From: Agrypnia vestita
Taxonomy: Eukaryota > Arthropoda > Insecta > Trichoptera > Phryganeidae
Direction of reading: 5' to 3'
Assembly (NCBI GenBank): GCA_016648135.1
Contig: JADDOH010002123.1
Span: 62,001-126,000, forward strand
Length of the DNA stretch: 64,000 nt
Below, one piece after another: positions 31,524 to 44,680 of this stretch. Each line of letters starts with the position of its first letter. The first letter of the stretch is position 1. The position numbers and the translations under genes are program-made. Under the pieces are notes generated by a model. The model was not told where the DNA came from. It saw only the letters and a program-made list of their open reading frames with translations, and did no database searches.

Positions 31524-32700
31524 AAATTTTATTTAAAAATTAGACCCAGTATTTTTATATATTATAAATGTTAACCAAAAATATCGTAATATTCAAGTAA
31601 AACATAATTTAAATCTGGTACGTATGTAGTAAGAATTATATTACTAAGAAATATTTGTAAGGAGTAGGTCTATCAAGAGTGATGTAGATGATAAAATGAA
31701 AAAATGATATTTTACGTTAATAAAATAAATGAAGAAAGTTTGTTTTAATTTTACAAGTAATATTTGTGTGCCGCTATAAACTCTAGCATTGAAAATGTAT
31801 AACTTTAACGTTTTGAATAAAAAGAAAATTATGTGGTTATCCTGACAATAACTAATAAATATTATTGGTATTTCTCATTATTTTAAGGAACAAAACCAAA
31901 ACTCATTTCAATTATTTCAAATTCATTTATAAAATCGATGGATAGATTTTGAAACATTTTGTTTAATAAAACATATGATTATATGAAAAAAACATATTCA
32001 TATATAAATAAAACATATGTATGTATTTTTATTACATGAACATTTCCAATCGGGAGCTTTGCTGCAGGTCGATTAGGCACTGCTATTTTTATGATCTGAT
32101 ACAAATCCGCCTTTATATGAAGTCCTTGTCCAATGATTGAGTTTGTCCAATTGCTGGCAAAATCTTAACTTTGGTAGCTAATTTTGATTCCATTTCTTAC
32201 ATGAAGTTTTTGTCGGATCTTCGTGCACGATGAGCATTCAACTGACAGTGCTCCAGCTTCATATAATACGCTTTGAAGAAGCACTCGATTCATTTAAAAA
32301 ATTGATGGATAGATTTCGCAATATTTTGGTTAGTTTTCGCGATGAAAAAAAACAATGTGTTATTTTGTATATCATTGTTTTGACACTGTTAGTATTAGGA
32401 ACATAGTGAAGCTATGCTTTCTAGTATTATATTATCACCAAAGCACGTACTGAAGCATTATAATATTATATAGGATTCTCAATCTACGCGCTGCTCATTA
32501 AAATATCTGGATATTGAATATTTAACTGTCGAAAATAAATACCATCTGTTAAGCGCACAGCCATTTCATAAATAAATTATAATACTGAAATATTAAAAAC
32601 ACTTTTGAGAATAATACTTTGTGAGTTACTTGGATGGTGTCGTTGTATAAGATAGTGAGTTACTTGGATGGAACTAAAATATGATAATACTTATTTGTGC

Positions 32701-33429
32701 CTATAATAGCATTGTGTTTAATAGTATTATGTTCATAATGATCTAAGTCCTTTCCTAAGTACCAAACGATGTGTATAATAGCATTGTGCTTATAATGATC
32801 CAAGTCCTTTCTTAAGTAACAAAGGATGCGTCAAACAAACAAAGATAAAATATCAGCATTGAAAATCGCTTCAAATAATTTATATTTATAACTAATCCTG
32901 GAGACATTTTGACTTACAGAAAATATTTGATATTTTTTGCCTTTAATAGCATTATGCACATACATGCATTTTGATAATTTAATCGATTAATGTGATTTGG
33001 CTTTAATTTTTTAAAAAGAGAGAAAATGGTTATTTAAAAAAAAAATAACACTTTGTTTGACACTACTTTATAGAGTAATTATTTAGCAACAAGTTTGGCT
33101 CCGAACTGAGTCTTTATTAGGGTTGAATATATACTAATTAAAAACATAATTACAAACATTTAAATCATTTCAGTGAATCATTCATTGATCACTCATTCAT
33201 GATGATGAAAATAAGTAGGAACCAAATTTACATTTTGTTATGATAATATTTAATTTTGTATATTTGTGTATTACTGCGTAGTAATGATGATCTTCAGTTT
33301 TGAAATCTGGGATTCATTTATATTTATGGGTGGGTGTGAAAGAATAACCTCTCACACCACAAGAAATATAGGTCTTGTTTTAAAGTGCACAGCGTCTGAT
33401 TCAACTCATACATACAGATTATCTTGCTA
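32701..33429. other. AT-rich stretch between duplicated blocks
   Basis: Contains a small direct repeat (ATAATAGCATTGTG ... TTCATAATGATC, about 32700-32810). No gene. Confidence 0.4.
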
Positions 33430-35392
33430 CAACGGGCCTAATAACTGATGTCAGATTTATATATTTTTAAGAAACCATGTAATTTAGGGGATTTCGGGTA
33501 AAATCGATTTATCGGATGATTATGTGCTGATGATATTGATTTCCTTCTTCTGATCAATGTTTTTTTTGTCTACAAATTTCGTGACGATATTTTCAATTGC
33601 CGCAGAAGTATTGATACATTATCTTTATTTATTGCGTGATTAAATCCAAATAAGTACCACTCGTGCAAAGGTCTTCTTCAGATCGAGCACACAATGGAAA
33701 TATTTGGATAAGTCAAAAAAATAAAGAGAGTCTGCACTGGACTGTCGCTGTGGACTCGTGCTCCCTGGTACAGTGTGCATGCACGTTGCTTGGCTTTAGG
33801 CCCCTTCAATTCACCACAACACAACCGTGGAATTTATTTTTCTAATTATTATAAATCGTTATATTATACAACAAATTTTATTTATTGCTGTTTACTTCTT
33901 CTTTTAACATTCTCTGGTTCTTCCATTGATGCTGAAAGAGTTTCCTTAACATCAAATTCTTAATCGGTGTATTTTTTCTCTTGTTTTTGGGTTAACTTAT
34001 TTTTATACTTCTTTTTTTAATTCTTCACACAATTCGAATAGTTTTCAGAGCTTGGTAAAATTTGTTTATGGTGATTGGCTGATACAGGCAAAAACATTTC
34101 TAACTTCACTCATTCTGGATCTCATCTCGCCTCTTCTGCTTAAAAAGATAGAAGAACTACTCGTAAGGTATGTAAAGCTAACTCTCTTGTCGGAACGCCA
34201 CTAGCCAAGCGATATGTCAGAATTTTTTTACCCACTCGCTGCAGGGTGGCAATGATGAGGACGCGGAATGGGCAATACAGAATAATCTATTAATCGGGAC
34301 CGTACCTGCGAAGTGGGGTATAGTTGATTCTTTGGTAATTCACGTAGCTTTTCCTTGGTGTTTCGCATTAGCACTTGATAGGCATTCGTATGTAGTGAAT
34401 GTTACTATTTGTAGCATTGCAATGTATGCACTAAGTTATGGGACACGTTACGTTCATATTATTTTATTAGTGTTACATTTTCTGACAGTATTTAACAGAT
34501 TTACATTTTTGTTCATTTTATCTTTTTGCAGCATAACATTTTGAATTGTGTTACATTGAGGGCATTCCTGTAAATTAATTAATTAAGATTAATAACCGAC
34601 CATGTAACAATACTTTGGTTGCTTCCTCAGACCTTGTAAATTTAGTATACAATAAAAACTGACAAGTGTTTCGGTGTAAGAATGTATATTTTATTTTAAA
34701 ACAGATTAAAGGGTGATAGTAGCCAAAACCGATTATGAAATTAAAATGATTTAAGTCTGAAAATGACATTGGTCATGAACAGCCCTCTTTATCTGTCACA
34801 TTATTATATCTTAAACCTGACTGGAGTTGTAGTAGAATGTATTATTTGACTTTCATGTTTTTACAGTTATGTATTGTTTCATAGTCTACTGTCTGACCTT
34901 TTCATTGAATGTTGAAACTTGCCTTACATATTTATTAAATATTTTTTCTTTTATTCATACATAAAATATGTTAAATATACGCCAAACAAGTAAAATATTT
35001 AAGTTTTCTTTAAGTAATCATGCAACTTGTTAAAGATATTGAGTCATAGACGTGGGATCCTGGAAGTACATCAGTAATGTCCATAATAATATATAGAAGA
35101 AATGTTTTGTACCTGTAGAAATATCCGGTCAAACCCGTTTTGAGATAAATTTGTTTTGGTAATAATGTACTTGAAATTAATTTGCACTGCTTTTATGTTT
35201 TTGAAAGACGTTTCGTGGAAATCTAATGAAATCTTTTTTTTTGTTTCGGCGGTAAGTTTACCCTTCCATCCTTTGGAATTCAGGTTCATTTCATTTGGAA
35301 GGGGTTTGGCATTAAAGCACCATCCTTGCCAGACGGGTTGGTGAGTTTTGAAATCAGCCGCCCTTAACATAGGGAACAGACGCTGCTTGTAG

Positions 35393-35425
35393 CCGCCCAC
35401 TGTGAGTCAGACTCATAGTGGGCGG
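35393..35425. repeat. 16-bp-arm hairpin with almost no loop
   Basis: CCGCCCACTGTGAGTC, one base, then its complement with one mismatch. Confidence 0.65.
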
Positions 35426-36356
35426 ACAGTTGGTCTGCGAGAAGTATTTTATTTTCCTCCTACCCTCCATATCTGGCGAGCTTTCCCCTATCCGCCACCT
35501 GAGGACGCATCTTCTAGAAGTTACAGGCTCCGTCGCAGATAAACAATGAAAGAAAAACATATTCAATTTTTATTTACACTTTTAGATGACGCATTAATAC
35601 ATTAATTTTTTCAATTTTTTCGTCCTGCTAGTTTCAAACACTGTTTACATTGTAAATGCTGCTGTCTCGCCCGAATCATCTGTATTGAGATAAGCAAAGT
35701 TTACATTACAATTATTTATTTTGATTTCAAACAACTATGAATATTATTCATTATTCGCCAATCCGCAAAATGTTTTATTATGAGGAATTCTCGTAGTATT
35801 AACACATAGATTAATATAGACAATTCTGATAAAGAACTACATGAGAATTTGTTCTGTCACTTTAGTTTTTAGGATTTTAATTGGGATCTCTGTCACTTTT
35901 TCACAAAATTAATTGTGATCTCTATATTTTGCAATATGTTCAGTATTTATGGTTATCTAAATATTCATGGCATATGCATTTTCTCATCCTCACAGCAAAA
36001 ACACTGTCCATTTCCTTTAATTTGTCAATTCCATATAACGTAAAAAGGGAAATCAGTTCAGGAAGAGACGGAAAGTACTGTTGTAGAAAAAACAGACTAT
36101 TTTGAAACTATTTACATTTTATTTATTTATTTATTTATTTTGCCATTAAAGGTTTAACATCTTCAAATTCTTTAAATGCGGCATTATAGGTTCTTGAACG
36201 CAAATAGTGTTCAAAGGTTAAATTTGTTTGTGCATCATGATTTGACACCGACACAACTCACACGCTGTAGGAGATGTTGTTAATTTTTTATCTATCGTAA
36301 TGTTTGTCAAATAGATATTATGTTTTGACGTAAATTCTTTTGATCTCTTTCTTAGA

Positions 36357-36623
36357 CTAGTCGTGGTGCTTGTCTAGAAGCTGGGATAAACCTGATGCAT
36401 TGTGCTGCCAAAGGTGAAGGTCGAGTTCCATTGCAAATCTATTATAGTGCTCATATTTAAAATCGAGTATCCTTGAACACTTTAAACTCTCCTGAATAAG
36501 ACCATTGGATAGGCTAGTTACGGTATCATTGACCCTTGTGGATAGAAATAACCCACTTTTTGTGTCAATGGCCACACTGGGCACATTTGCATATGGATAC
36601 GCGCTGTGTCTTTTCATGCACAC
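36357..36623 (-). pseudogene. Unrecognised conserved reading frame, copy in block B
   Basis: The minus strand encodes KSGLFLSTRVNDTVTSLSNG, LIQESLKCSRILDFKYEHYN and RFAMELDLHLWQHNASGL. The frame at 43230-43601 has the same peptide with mostly conservative changes (KSGLFLST to TNGLFLTI, FKYEHYN to FRLEHYN). I do not recognise the family and see no domain, signal peptide or membrane segment. Part of it has been multiplied into the tandem array that follows, where units are not a multiple of three, so the whole cannot be translated through. Confidence 0.45.
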
Positions 36624-37520
36624 ATTCCATTGTTTTATTGGAATTATTCTTCGCCTCGAAGACTACAAATCTATTATAGTGCTCAAATTTAAAATCTAAT
36701 ATCCTTTAACTTTCCTGAATAAGACCATTGGATAGGCTAGTTACGGTATCATTGACCCTTGTGGATAGAAATAACCCACTTTTTGTGTCAATGGGCACAC
36801 TGGGCACATTTGCATATGGATAGACGCTGTGTCTTTTCATGTATACATTCCATTGTTTTATTGGAATTATTCCTCCCCTCGAAGACTACAAATCTATTAT
36901 AGTGCTCAAATTTAAAATCTAGTATCCTTTAACTCTCCTGAATAAGACCATTGGATAGGCTAGTTACGGTATCATTGACCCTTGTGGATAGAAATAACCC
37001 ACTTTTTGTGTCAATGGGCGCACTGGGCACATTTGCATATTGATAGACGGTGTTTTATTGCAATTATTCTCCCCTCGAAGACTACAAATCTATTATAGTA
37101 CTCAAATTTAAAATCTAGTATCCTTTAACTCTTCTGAATAAGACCATTGGATAGGCTAGTTACGGTATCATTGACCCTTATGGATAGAAATAACCCACTT
37201 TTTGTGTCATTGGGCACACTGGGCACATTTACATATGGATAGACGCTGTGTCTTTTCATGCACACATTACATTGTTTTATTGGAATTATTCCTCGTCTCG
37301 AAGACTACAAATCTATTAAAATGTAGTATCCTTTAACTCTCCTGAATAAGACCATTGGATAGGCTAGTTACGGTATCATTGACCCTTATGGATAGAAATA
37401 ACCCACTTTTTGTGTCCATGGGCACACTGGGCATATTTGCATATGAATAGACGCCGTGCCTTTTCATGCATACATTCCATTGTTTTACCGGAATTATTCC
37501 TCCTCTCGAATAATAGGGTG
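36425..37520. repeat. Tandem array, about 223-bp unit, five copies
   Basis: The anchor GACCATTGGATAGGCTAGTT occurs at 36500, 36723, 36946, 37142 and 37350 (spacings 223, 223, 196, 208). Units 4 and 5 carry deletions. The array derives from the conserved minus-strand reading frame; block C has only a single copy (43345). Confidence 0.9.
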
Positions 37521-37644
37521 ATAAGGACAAGTCACGATTTTCGTAAAGCAAGAAGATGTTCCCCTTAACCGGCACTTCCGGGGTATTGTAAACGTTATTC
37601 GTATTATATATTGTTATAATGGGATCAAATCCCAGATACTTCAC
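37333..37644 (-). pseudogene. Unrecognised reading frame, N-terminal part
   Basis: The minus strand gives TPEVPVKGNIFLLYENRDLS, GGIIPVKQWNVCMKRHG, YSYANMPSVPMDTKSGLFLS and then the same RVNDTVTSLSNGLIQES. The matching frame in block C begins MPVEGNTFLLYENYDL. Together with 36357-36623 it suggests an ancestral protein segment of at least 130 residues. Confidence 0.4.
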
Positions 37645-38687
37645 GGATTATCTAATAGCATTTATTGAGTTCCAGAAGTCCTCTGGAACCATCCCGCCCA
37701 TCTCTTCCCAAGCCTCTCAGGAAAAGGTGGAAGTTCTCCTCTACGATATCCCTAGCTGTCAAGTACGCTACTCTTAATTTCATCCTTGGATGTTTCATCT
37801 CTCTGCTAGGCACAAGATAGATTTCTTGATTTTTCTGACATTGTGAAAAAATTCAAATAAAAATAAGATTAAAAAAGCAATTACATACAATGAAACTGGA
37901 TTGCCTTCAATTTATAAGCATTTTCTTCAAGTAGACATGTTAGCCGGATTCCTTTGGGTCCTTATGTGAAGTATTCAAAGTGTTTAACTATCATAGTCAA
38001 GGTCTCCAATCATAGTCGTAACCATTTCAGGATTTCTCAGCTGGAGATTCGGTCTTCGACCCTCAAACGAGCACATTAAAATGAGAATAAAATGATTAAT
38101 GATCATTTCCTTCCTTTCCTTGTGATTCAGCATTTAAACCTAATGTAAAGTTTTCACAGTGTAAACATCCCAGATCTAGTCAAGTACAGATCAGTTCGGG
38201 ATCAGCAGGAGTTCAGTTCGAGAGTTCAACAGGAGTAATAAAAGTAATAAAATCCTTATAGTAGTCTAGGAATAAGTGCACTGAAATGAGAACGAAATTA
38301 CTACCAGGAGACAAATCGAGATAGATTGAAAATCAATAAATTATATAACATAAATGCTAAAAGTGTCAGCCATGTTCTTCACAAAGTTTTTGCTATCTGA
38401 CTTCGTTAACGTCAATTTCTGGTGCTCTGAAATTGACGACACCGACGATGAAATCTTTACATGTATAACAACAATGAGTTATATTTTCTTTTCGTTGTTA
38501 CCGTCCCATCAAAGCTAAAAACATGTGTATGGAAACTGTTTTAATTTAAATTTGTTCATCCTCTTATGATTGGCTATTTCGTTGTGGTTATTTATAATTA
38601 ATTAAATTAAGCATATATTACCTTGATTTAAACTACTTTATTTTAACTGTTCAAAGTTATTCACATTCATATTTGATCCACATTAAA

Positions 38688-38909
38688 TCATTTTTTTAAT
38701 ACAGGTGATTTACAATTAAAAATTATAATTTCTAGATTGTTCATAAAAATATCGGCCATTAGAGGGGAGGGCACGCCAAACCTTCTATTTGCTAGTAAAT
38801 TTATATTGTTATATCGGAAATACTTTTGATTTAAGCTAACATTAAAAAGGCGAGACGTATTATTAGACAAATTATGTGGTACTTTAGAATTTGGCAGTGA
38901 CTTTGACAC
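38688..38909 (-). pseudogene. Penelope-like reverse-transcriptase remnant (tentative)
   Basis: The minus-strand frame has YFRYNNINLLANRRFGVPSP then LMADIFMNNLEIIIFN. The arrangement F.YN...GVP.SPLMADIFM..LE matches the conserved palm segment of PLE (and some other) reverse transcriptases, lacking two residues (usually MGSPLSP). No further motif is preserved upstream or downstream. Confidence 0.45.
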
Positions 38910-39474
38910 TAGGGACTTACTATTTTAGTAAAAGGTTGCATACATAAAACAATATTAATTTACAATAACTAGGAAGATGAATGTCTTTTATTCATCAGTT
39001 TAGTAAAATAATTCTTAATTGTGTATTTAGGAACAAATGTTTTAGCATTTTTAAATACATTCATAGTCATAGATCTTAGGTCATATAAAGTACCGGCTTA
39101 ATAAAACCCCTTTCTCTTTCATCTGAAGTAGCACTATAGTAAGTATGGGTAAATGAAATTTACTATGGTGGTGGTTTCGAAATTTAGAGAAAAAGAAATG
39201 TGGCGAAAAGTGGAAATTGTGAATTTGCTGGAATACGATTTTGGAAGAACCAAAGGTACAAAATTGTGAGTTTATGTGGAATTGGAGTTACGAGAGTTTG
39301 GTGGGTGTGTTGCCGTGAGTTTTGGTGGTGTGTGTGGTGAAGGTGTCTCTTGTGTGGTGTGGGTGGACCAGCGAGGACGAGGCGGTGTTTGAGGGAGGAA
39401 ATGAAATCATTTTGAGGGGGGAGTAGTGTTTACTGCTCTTGTGTGGCTATTTTTAAATTTGGGAAATTACAAGA
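38910..39474. other. No gene; G/T-rich tract
   Basis: 39290-39430 is rich in GTG/GGT on the plus strand (TGGTGTGTGTGGTGAAGGTG). No frame of interest. Confidence 0.4.
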
Positions 39475-41356
39475 TGCTACAACGGGCCTCATAATTGGAC
39501 TGTCACAATTATATATTTATAAGAAACCATATAATTTTGGGAATTTTGGTATTTTTGTTAGAAATTTAATTTGATATGTATCATCTATAAATGTGAGTAT
39601 CTTTAATGAATTCTAGGTATTTATTAGTAGGGTCATTAGGGAGAAAATCCACTACGGTATTATTAATAAAATCTTGCTCTTTACAGTCATAAACACTTTT
39701 ATCAATTATTATGTTGACCTTATTGTTTATTGATATTTAATTTTATGCTAACCTAAAAACAATATTTTATAAGAGATAAGTGTTTTAAAATGCTTGTTTT
39801 AAATTGACCGTTAAACATGCGACAAAAACTACCAATAACACACGAACATTGATTTTGAGGAGTGTCATCTAGGTGCCACTGTTGATTGATATATCGATTA
39901 ATAAATTTTTTGCATATTTATTAGTAAATTCTGAAGCAATATTTCCATTGACGGACACTGAAAATTACTGATTTGGAGATTGATATTTTATATTTGTTTG
40001 TTTGGCTTCCAGTTCTTATGTAAAGTTTAGATAATTTATTATCGCTTTACTGTTGCAACGTATAGATTGACATATTGGGTTTCTTCTTAGCTTTTAGTTC
40101 TGTAGTTCTTTTGCACACTTTTCCACAGCGTGCAATCTTTAGGACCTCGTAATTCAGTTAAACCTTAGTAGTATCACAAACCTGCTTCTAATAGATTATA
40201 CCTTTCACTACGGAACATTCACCGCAAATCGAATATCCACTGTTATATCTCTTTTCGACAACCGATGTTTGGGTAAACAGTATTCAAGATGATAGCTTTA
40301 GTAGATAGCAGATAGCTTCAATGAATCTATTATTGTATATTCATTAATAGATATCTCTTTCGTTGAGTGATAATAAATTCCACAAGCGTATCCATTATTT
40401 TATTTATGATAGTGTATAATTTCGTAATTTTGATGCACTTGATAGTGTATCTGCAAATCACATTTCAGGGCAATTTAACGTAGCTGATATTTTAAATAAA
40501 CTTTTCCACCAACCACCGATAATTACATGTTATTTATTCAACACTGTTTCACAAGTAAACAATCTATATTGTTTTGATAGTTACACACTTTTTATTTATG
40601 ATAGTTTACAGCTCCATTTATAATAAAAATTAAATTGAAACTACTCTTTTTGGGCATGGAAATCCATTAATGAAAAATAATAGCAAGTGGCGAATACACA
40701 CCTCATTTAACAGGAAAATAGGACTTGCCGTATTCCTCTTCTCGTGAATCTCTGTCACTTCAAACGTATATTGAGTTTCTGGTATTTCTCAAGTTTCAGG
40801 TTACAGACACCTACGAGCACAGAATAATAAAACCTCTAGCAGGCTCATAGTGAACGAAAAAGTTAGGGCGTAATAAAGAACAACTCACTTGTATTGCATG
40901 CAGGGAATGTTGTGGCATCCCTTACTCGAGGGTCAATTTGTAAGGAATGTTTGGCTAATCCCGTTGTCGGGACGCTACTCAACAAGTGAAATTGTGATAT
41001 CATTTTTATGCCATCTCTCTGCACCGTGGTAATGATGAGAACGCGGAACGGGCAATGCACAATAATCTTCTATTTAATGTGGCGGTACCTACTAAGCGGG
41101 CAAAAGACAATTCTTTGGTCCTGCGCATCGGCGTCTGATAAGCGTTTGTATGTAGTGAACGTTACTTTTTGTAAGATTACAATATATGCACTGAGTTATG
41201 GGACACGTTACGTATATATTGCTCTGTTAGCGTTACATTTACCGGCAGAATTTAACAGGTTTACAGTTTGTTAATTTTATCTTCTTGCAACATAATTCGC
41301 AATATATTTTGATTTGTTTTACATTGAAGACATTCCTGTAAATAAAGAGTAATAGC

Positions 41357-41862
41357 CGACTATGTAACAATAATTTGACTGCTTCCTCAGATTTTGTACA
41401 ACCAGAATACAATAAAAACTGACCCACGTAACTATACCTCGGTCATTATCTCAGACTTTTTAGATCCAGCATACAATAAAAGCTGACCCACGTAACTTCA
41501 CCTCGGTCATTATCTCAAATCTTGTAGATCCGGCATACAATAAAAGCTGACCCACGTAACTTCACCTCGGTCATTATCTCAGATCTTGTAGATCCACCAT
41601 ACAATAAAAGCTGACCCACGTAACTATACCTCGGTCATTATCTCAGACCTTGTAGATCCAGCATACAATAAAAGCCGACCCACATAACTATAACTTGCTC
41701 TTTATCTTAGACCTCGTAGATCCAGCATACAATAAAAGCTGACCCACGTAACTATACCTCGGTCATCATCTCAGATCTTGTAGATCCAGCCTACAACAAA
41801 AGCTGACCAATGTAACTACACCTCGGTCATTTTCCCAGACCTTGTAGATCCAGCATAAAAAC
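41357..41862. repeat. 64-bp tandem array, about eight units
   Basis: GACCCACGTAACT begins units at 41421, 41485, 41549, 41613, 41677, 41741 and 41805, exactly 64 bp apart; a diverged first unit begins at 41357. Unit content: CTCGGTCATTATCTCAGAYC, TTGTAGATCCAGCATACAAT, AAAAGCT. A single ancestral unit is at about 34597-34660 in block B. Confidence 0.95.
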
Positions 41863-43229
41863 AACACACATTAAAGTCTTGATCAGCTCAGGATTATCAG
41901 CAGGAGAAAAGGTCAACGACCTTCAAATAGCCTAGGAAAGAGTACAAAACTGTACAAAAGTAGGCTACCAGCTTTAAACACACTGCAATAAAATAAAATA
42001 GTGTTACAAATTCGTGTAGAAAACAATCTTATAGCATGTCCTTGTCATATGGTACCAGAAGTAAGAGGTAAAATATAGTAACTTTGAAGATAGAGATTTT
42101 TACCGTGATTTGTCCACCTGATTTGTGATCCATTCGGGCTGCACTGAGGCCTCTCTCGTGACATTTATACAGTATTTTGATTTGGATAAGAAAGTAGAAT
42201 ATTTGTGTTCATGTTATAATATGATGAATTAATTATGAAATAAAAATGTTTTATCGTTATTGTCGATTACTTCTAACTTATTAAATAATTTATGATTTAT
42301 ATTTTTTCTGAAGTACTTGAATCTCCAGACCAAGTTTTTGGGTTAATAAATCATACCTATCGTCTTTTCACTATTCACTTAACTTCCTGTGATTGTGATA
42401 CTTTCTTTGTCCATCAATCCGACGGGTTAACTTCGACACGTTTTGGTTTAATGTGATTTTACTATCCACTTTTCTATTCCCATACTTTTGCTTAATTTTT
42501 TTGTTCTGCTAGTTTCAAATACTGTTAACATTCTACTGCTGCTGTCCCACCAGAATAATTTCATTTGTTTCGTGATTTTGACCTAAATCAGTCAAATGTA
42601 AAATAAAGCGTTTTTTTTTAATTTTAAACAATAAAAATGTTGAAAATCAGTTAAGCTAGTTTACCATTCAATTGAAAATCACTTAAGAATCTTGTTTTAA
42701 GTCAGTGAAATATTAAAAAATATACTAGTTGTAACAAATAAGTGAAATTGTGGCTTCTTTGGATAACATTATTACATTACGGACTAAATTATTATTTTCA
42801 TCCTATTTTAAATATTTACATAACTATGAACAGTATTCATTATTTTCCAAACCGCTAAGTGTTTTATAATGAGGAATTCTCGTAGTATTAACACGTAGCT
42901 TAATACAGACAATTCTGATAAAGAACTACATGAGAATTTGTTCTGTCACTTTAGTTTTTAGGATTTTAATTGGGATCTCTATATGAGTATTTCTAGCTGT
43001 CTAAATATTTATGGCACGACTTATTCTCTCGTCCTCTCAGCAAACGCACTGTCCATGTCTTGTGACGTATCGCAGTTTCCACATAACGTTAGAAGAGAAA
43101 ATCATGTTAATCTCTTCCCAAAATAACTTTAAACCATTATGGCATATCGTAATGTTTGTCATACATATCGATATTATGTTTTAATCTAAATTATTTTCAT
43201 CTCATTTTAAGACTAGTCGTGGTGCTTGT

Positions 43230-43601
43230 CTAGAAGTTGTGATATAAATCTGATGCATTGTGCTGCCAAAGGTGAAGGTCGAGTTCCATTGCAAATCTAT
43301 TATAGTGCTCAAGTCTAAAATCGATTATCCTTGAACACTTTAAACTATCCTGAATAAGACCATTGGATAGGCTAGTTATGGTGTCATTAACCCTTATGGT
43401 TAGAAATAACCCATTTGTTATGTCAATAGGCACACTGAGCACATTTGCATATGAATAAACGCTGTGCCGTTTTATGCATACATTCTCCATTCTTTTACTG
43501 GAATTATTCCTCCTCTCGAAAAATATGGTGATACGGAATAACAGATGTCTCCTTAAGTCATAATTTTCGTAAAGCAAGAAAGTGTTCCCCTCGACCGGCA
43601 C
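43230..43601 (-). pseudogene. Unrecognised conserved reading frame, copy in block C
   Basis: A 123-residue open frame: MPVEGNTFLLYENYDL, then SSKRMENVCIKRHSVYSYAN, IDITNGLFLTIRVNDTITSL, SNGLIQDSLKCSRIIDFRLE and HYNRFAMELDLHLWQHNASD. It aligns with 37333-37644 followed by 36357-36623, so it preserves both halves in one frame. Differences from the block B copy include many conservative residue changes, which hints at past constraint. The family is unknown to me. The ATG is probably not the true start. Confidence 0.45.
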
Positions 43602-44680
43602 TTCCCGGCTATCGTAAAAATTATCCGTATAATCGTCCTAATGGGATAGTATCTCAGCTATGCCACGGATTGTATCATAGCGTTTTAATTGAGATTCAGA
43701 AGTCCTTTGGAACCATCCCACCCATTTCTATCCAAAACCCTCAGGAAAAGGTGGATGTTCTCTATTGTTTCCATATTTGTTTCCATATCCCTGGATGTCA
43801 AACACGCTTCTATTATTTTTTTCGCTGGATGTTTCAACTCTCTATTAGGCACAAGATAGATTTTTTGATATTTCTGACCTTGTGAAAAAAATTTAGTAAA
43901 AATAAGATTATTAAAACAGTAACAACGAAACTGGATTGCATTCAGTTTATGAACATTTTCTTCAGATAGACATGTGAGTCGGATTCCTTTGGAACCTTAT
44001 GTAAATTATTCACATTGTTTGACCAATTCAGTCAACATCAGTTAAGGATCATCAGCAGGAGAAAAGGTCTACGACCCTCAAAAAAGCCTATACAAAATAC
44101 TGTTTATTTGATTTGATCTAATTTCTCACAGGGGACAATATTTTTCTTATACTTTTTATATCATTGGTAGCGTAGGTTTTTCACGCTTTAGTGTTTAATC
44201 GTCTTTGCGCAAAGTAAGCTCACGGGTTTGATCTGGCAAGTTCACTTTTTGCTAACCGGAGGAATATCGGGTTCAGTATTATAATCTTCTTTAGGAGCCA
44301 AGGGTATAACAGTGGGATGTAGGATTCTTTGGCATACTGGGTTGGCAGATCCAGTGTACCTACTCCCAAACTACTGTTCGACTATTGAAGTCCTTTGGCT
44401 CAGATAGTGCCTGTGACTTGGAATTTGTTACATTTTGGTTGGACATTAAAATGAGAATAAAATAATTTTTGATCATTTCATTCAAATAGACAGGTGAACC
44501 AGATTTTTTGGGACCTCATGTGATTATTACAGTGTATTACCATTTCAGTCTAGATCAGTTAAGGATCATCAGCAGGAGAAAAGGTCGACTCAAAGCCTAC
44601 AAATGAGAGCATTGAATTAGAATGAAATTATTACCAGGACATGAATGAAATTGAAAAGAAATATAAATTCTTTATCTTTA

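Larger units (their letters stand above)
28691..32700. repeat. Large duplicated block A1 (partner 49380-53760)
   Basis: Parallel segments: 29020-29350 with 49430-49855 (GAGCGCCGCTAGCGGCCTCC / GGGCGCCGCTAGAGGCCTCC; CTCCTGCGATGAGAG; ACAGATTTCAATTCAATTGT); 29395-29880 with 49905-50680; 30830-31180 with 52220-52490; 31460-32020 with 52885-53410; 32040-32240 with 53480-53700. Same orientation, offset about 20.5-21.4 kb, clearly diverged. No recognised gene inside. Confidence 0.75.
33430..38330. repeat. Duplicated block B (partner 39475-44680)
   Basis: Parallel segments in the same order: 33430-33500 with 39475-39545 (TGCTACAACGGGCCT, AAGAAACCAT); 34200-34560 with 40965-41310 (GCAATGATGAGGACGCGGAA / TAATGATGAGAACGCGGAAC; AGTTATGGGACACGTTACGT); 34597-34680 with the first unit of the 64-bp array; 35600-36110 with 42500-43080 (GAGGAATTCTCGTAGTATTA); 36350-36620 and 37500-37700 with 43210-43700; 37900-38290 with 43940-44680. 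Offset 6.0-6.9 kb, so B and C are an old tandem duplication. Confidence 0.75.
39475..44680. repeat. Duplicated block C (partner 33430-38330)
   Basis: Counterpart of block B (segments listed there). It carries the 64-bp array in place of a single unit, and a single copy of the unit that is amplified in B. A retro-like tail 'ACTACCAGGAGACAAA' seen at 38303 and 48196 is partly present at 44628. Confidence 0.75.

Noticed and set aside
34332..34544. 70-residue hydrophobic ORF (possible membrane protein)
   Set aside because: The homologous part of block C keeps only part of the frame and no start; hydrophobicity is expected from T-rich DNA.
39290..39430. G-rich tract as a possible G-quadruplex or promoter
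   Set aside because: Mostly GTG repeats; four runs of three or more G at suitable spacing are not clearly present and no gene follows.
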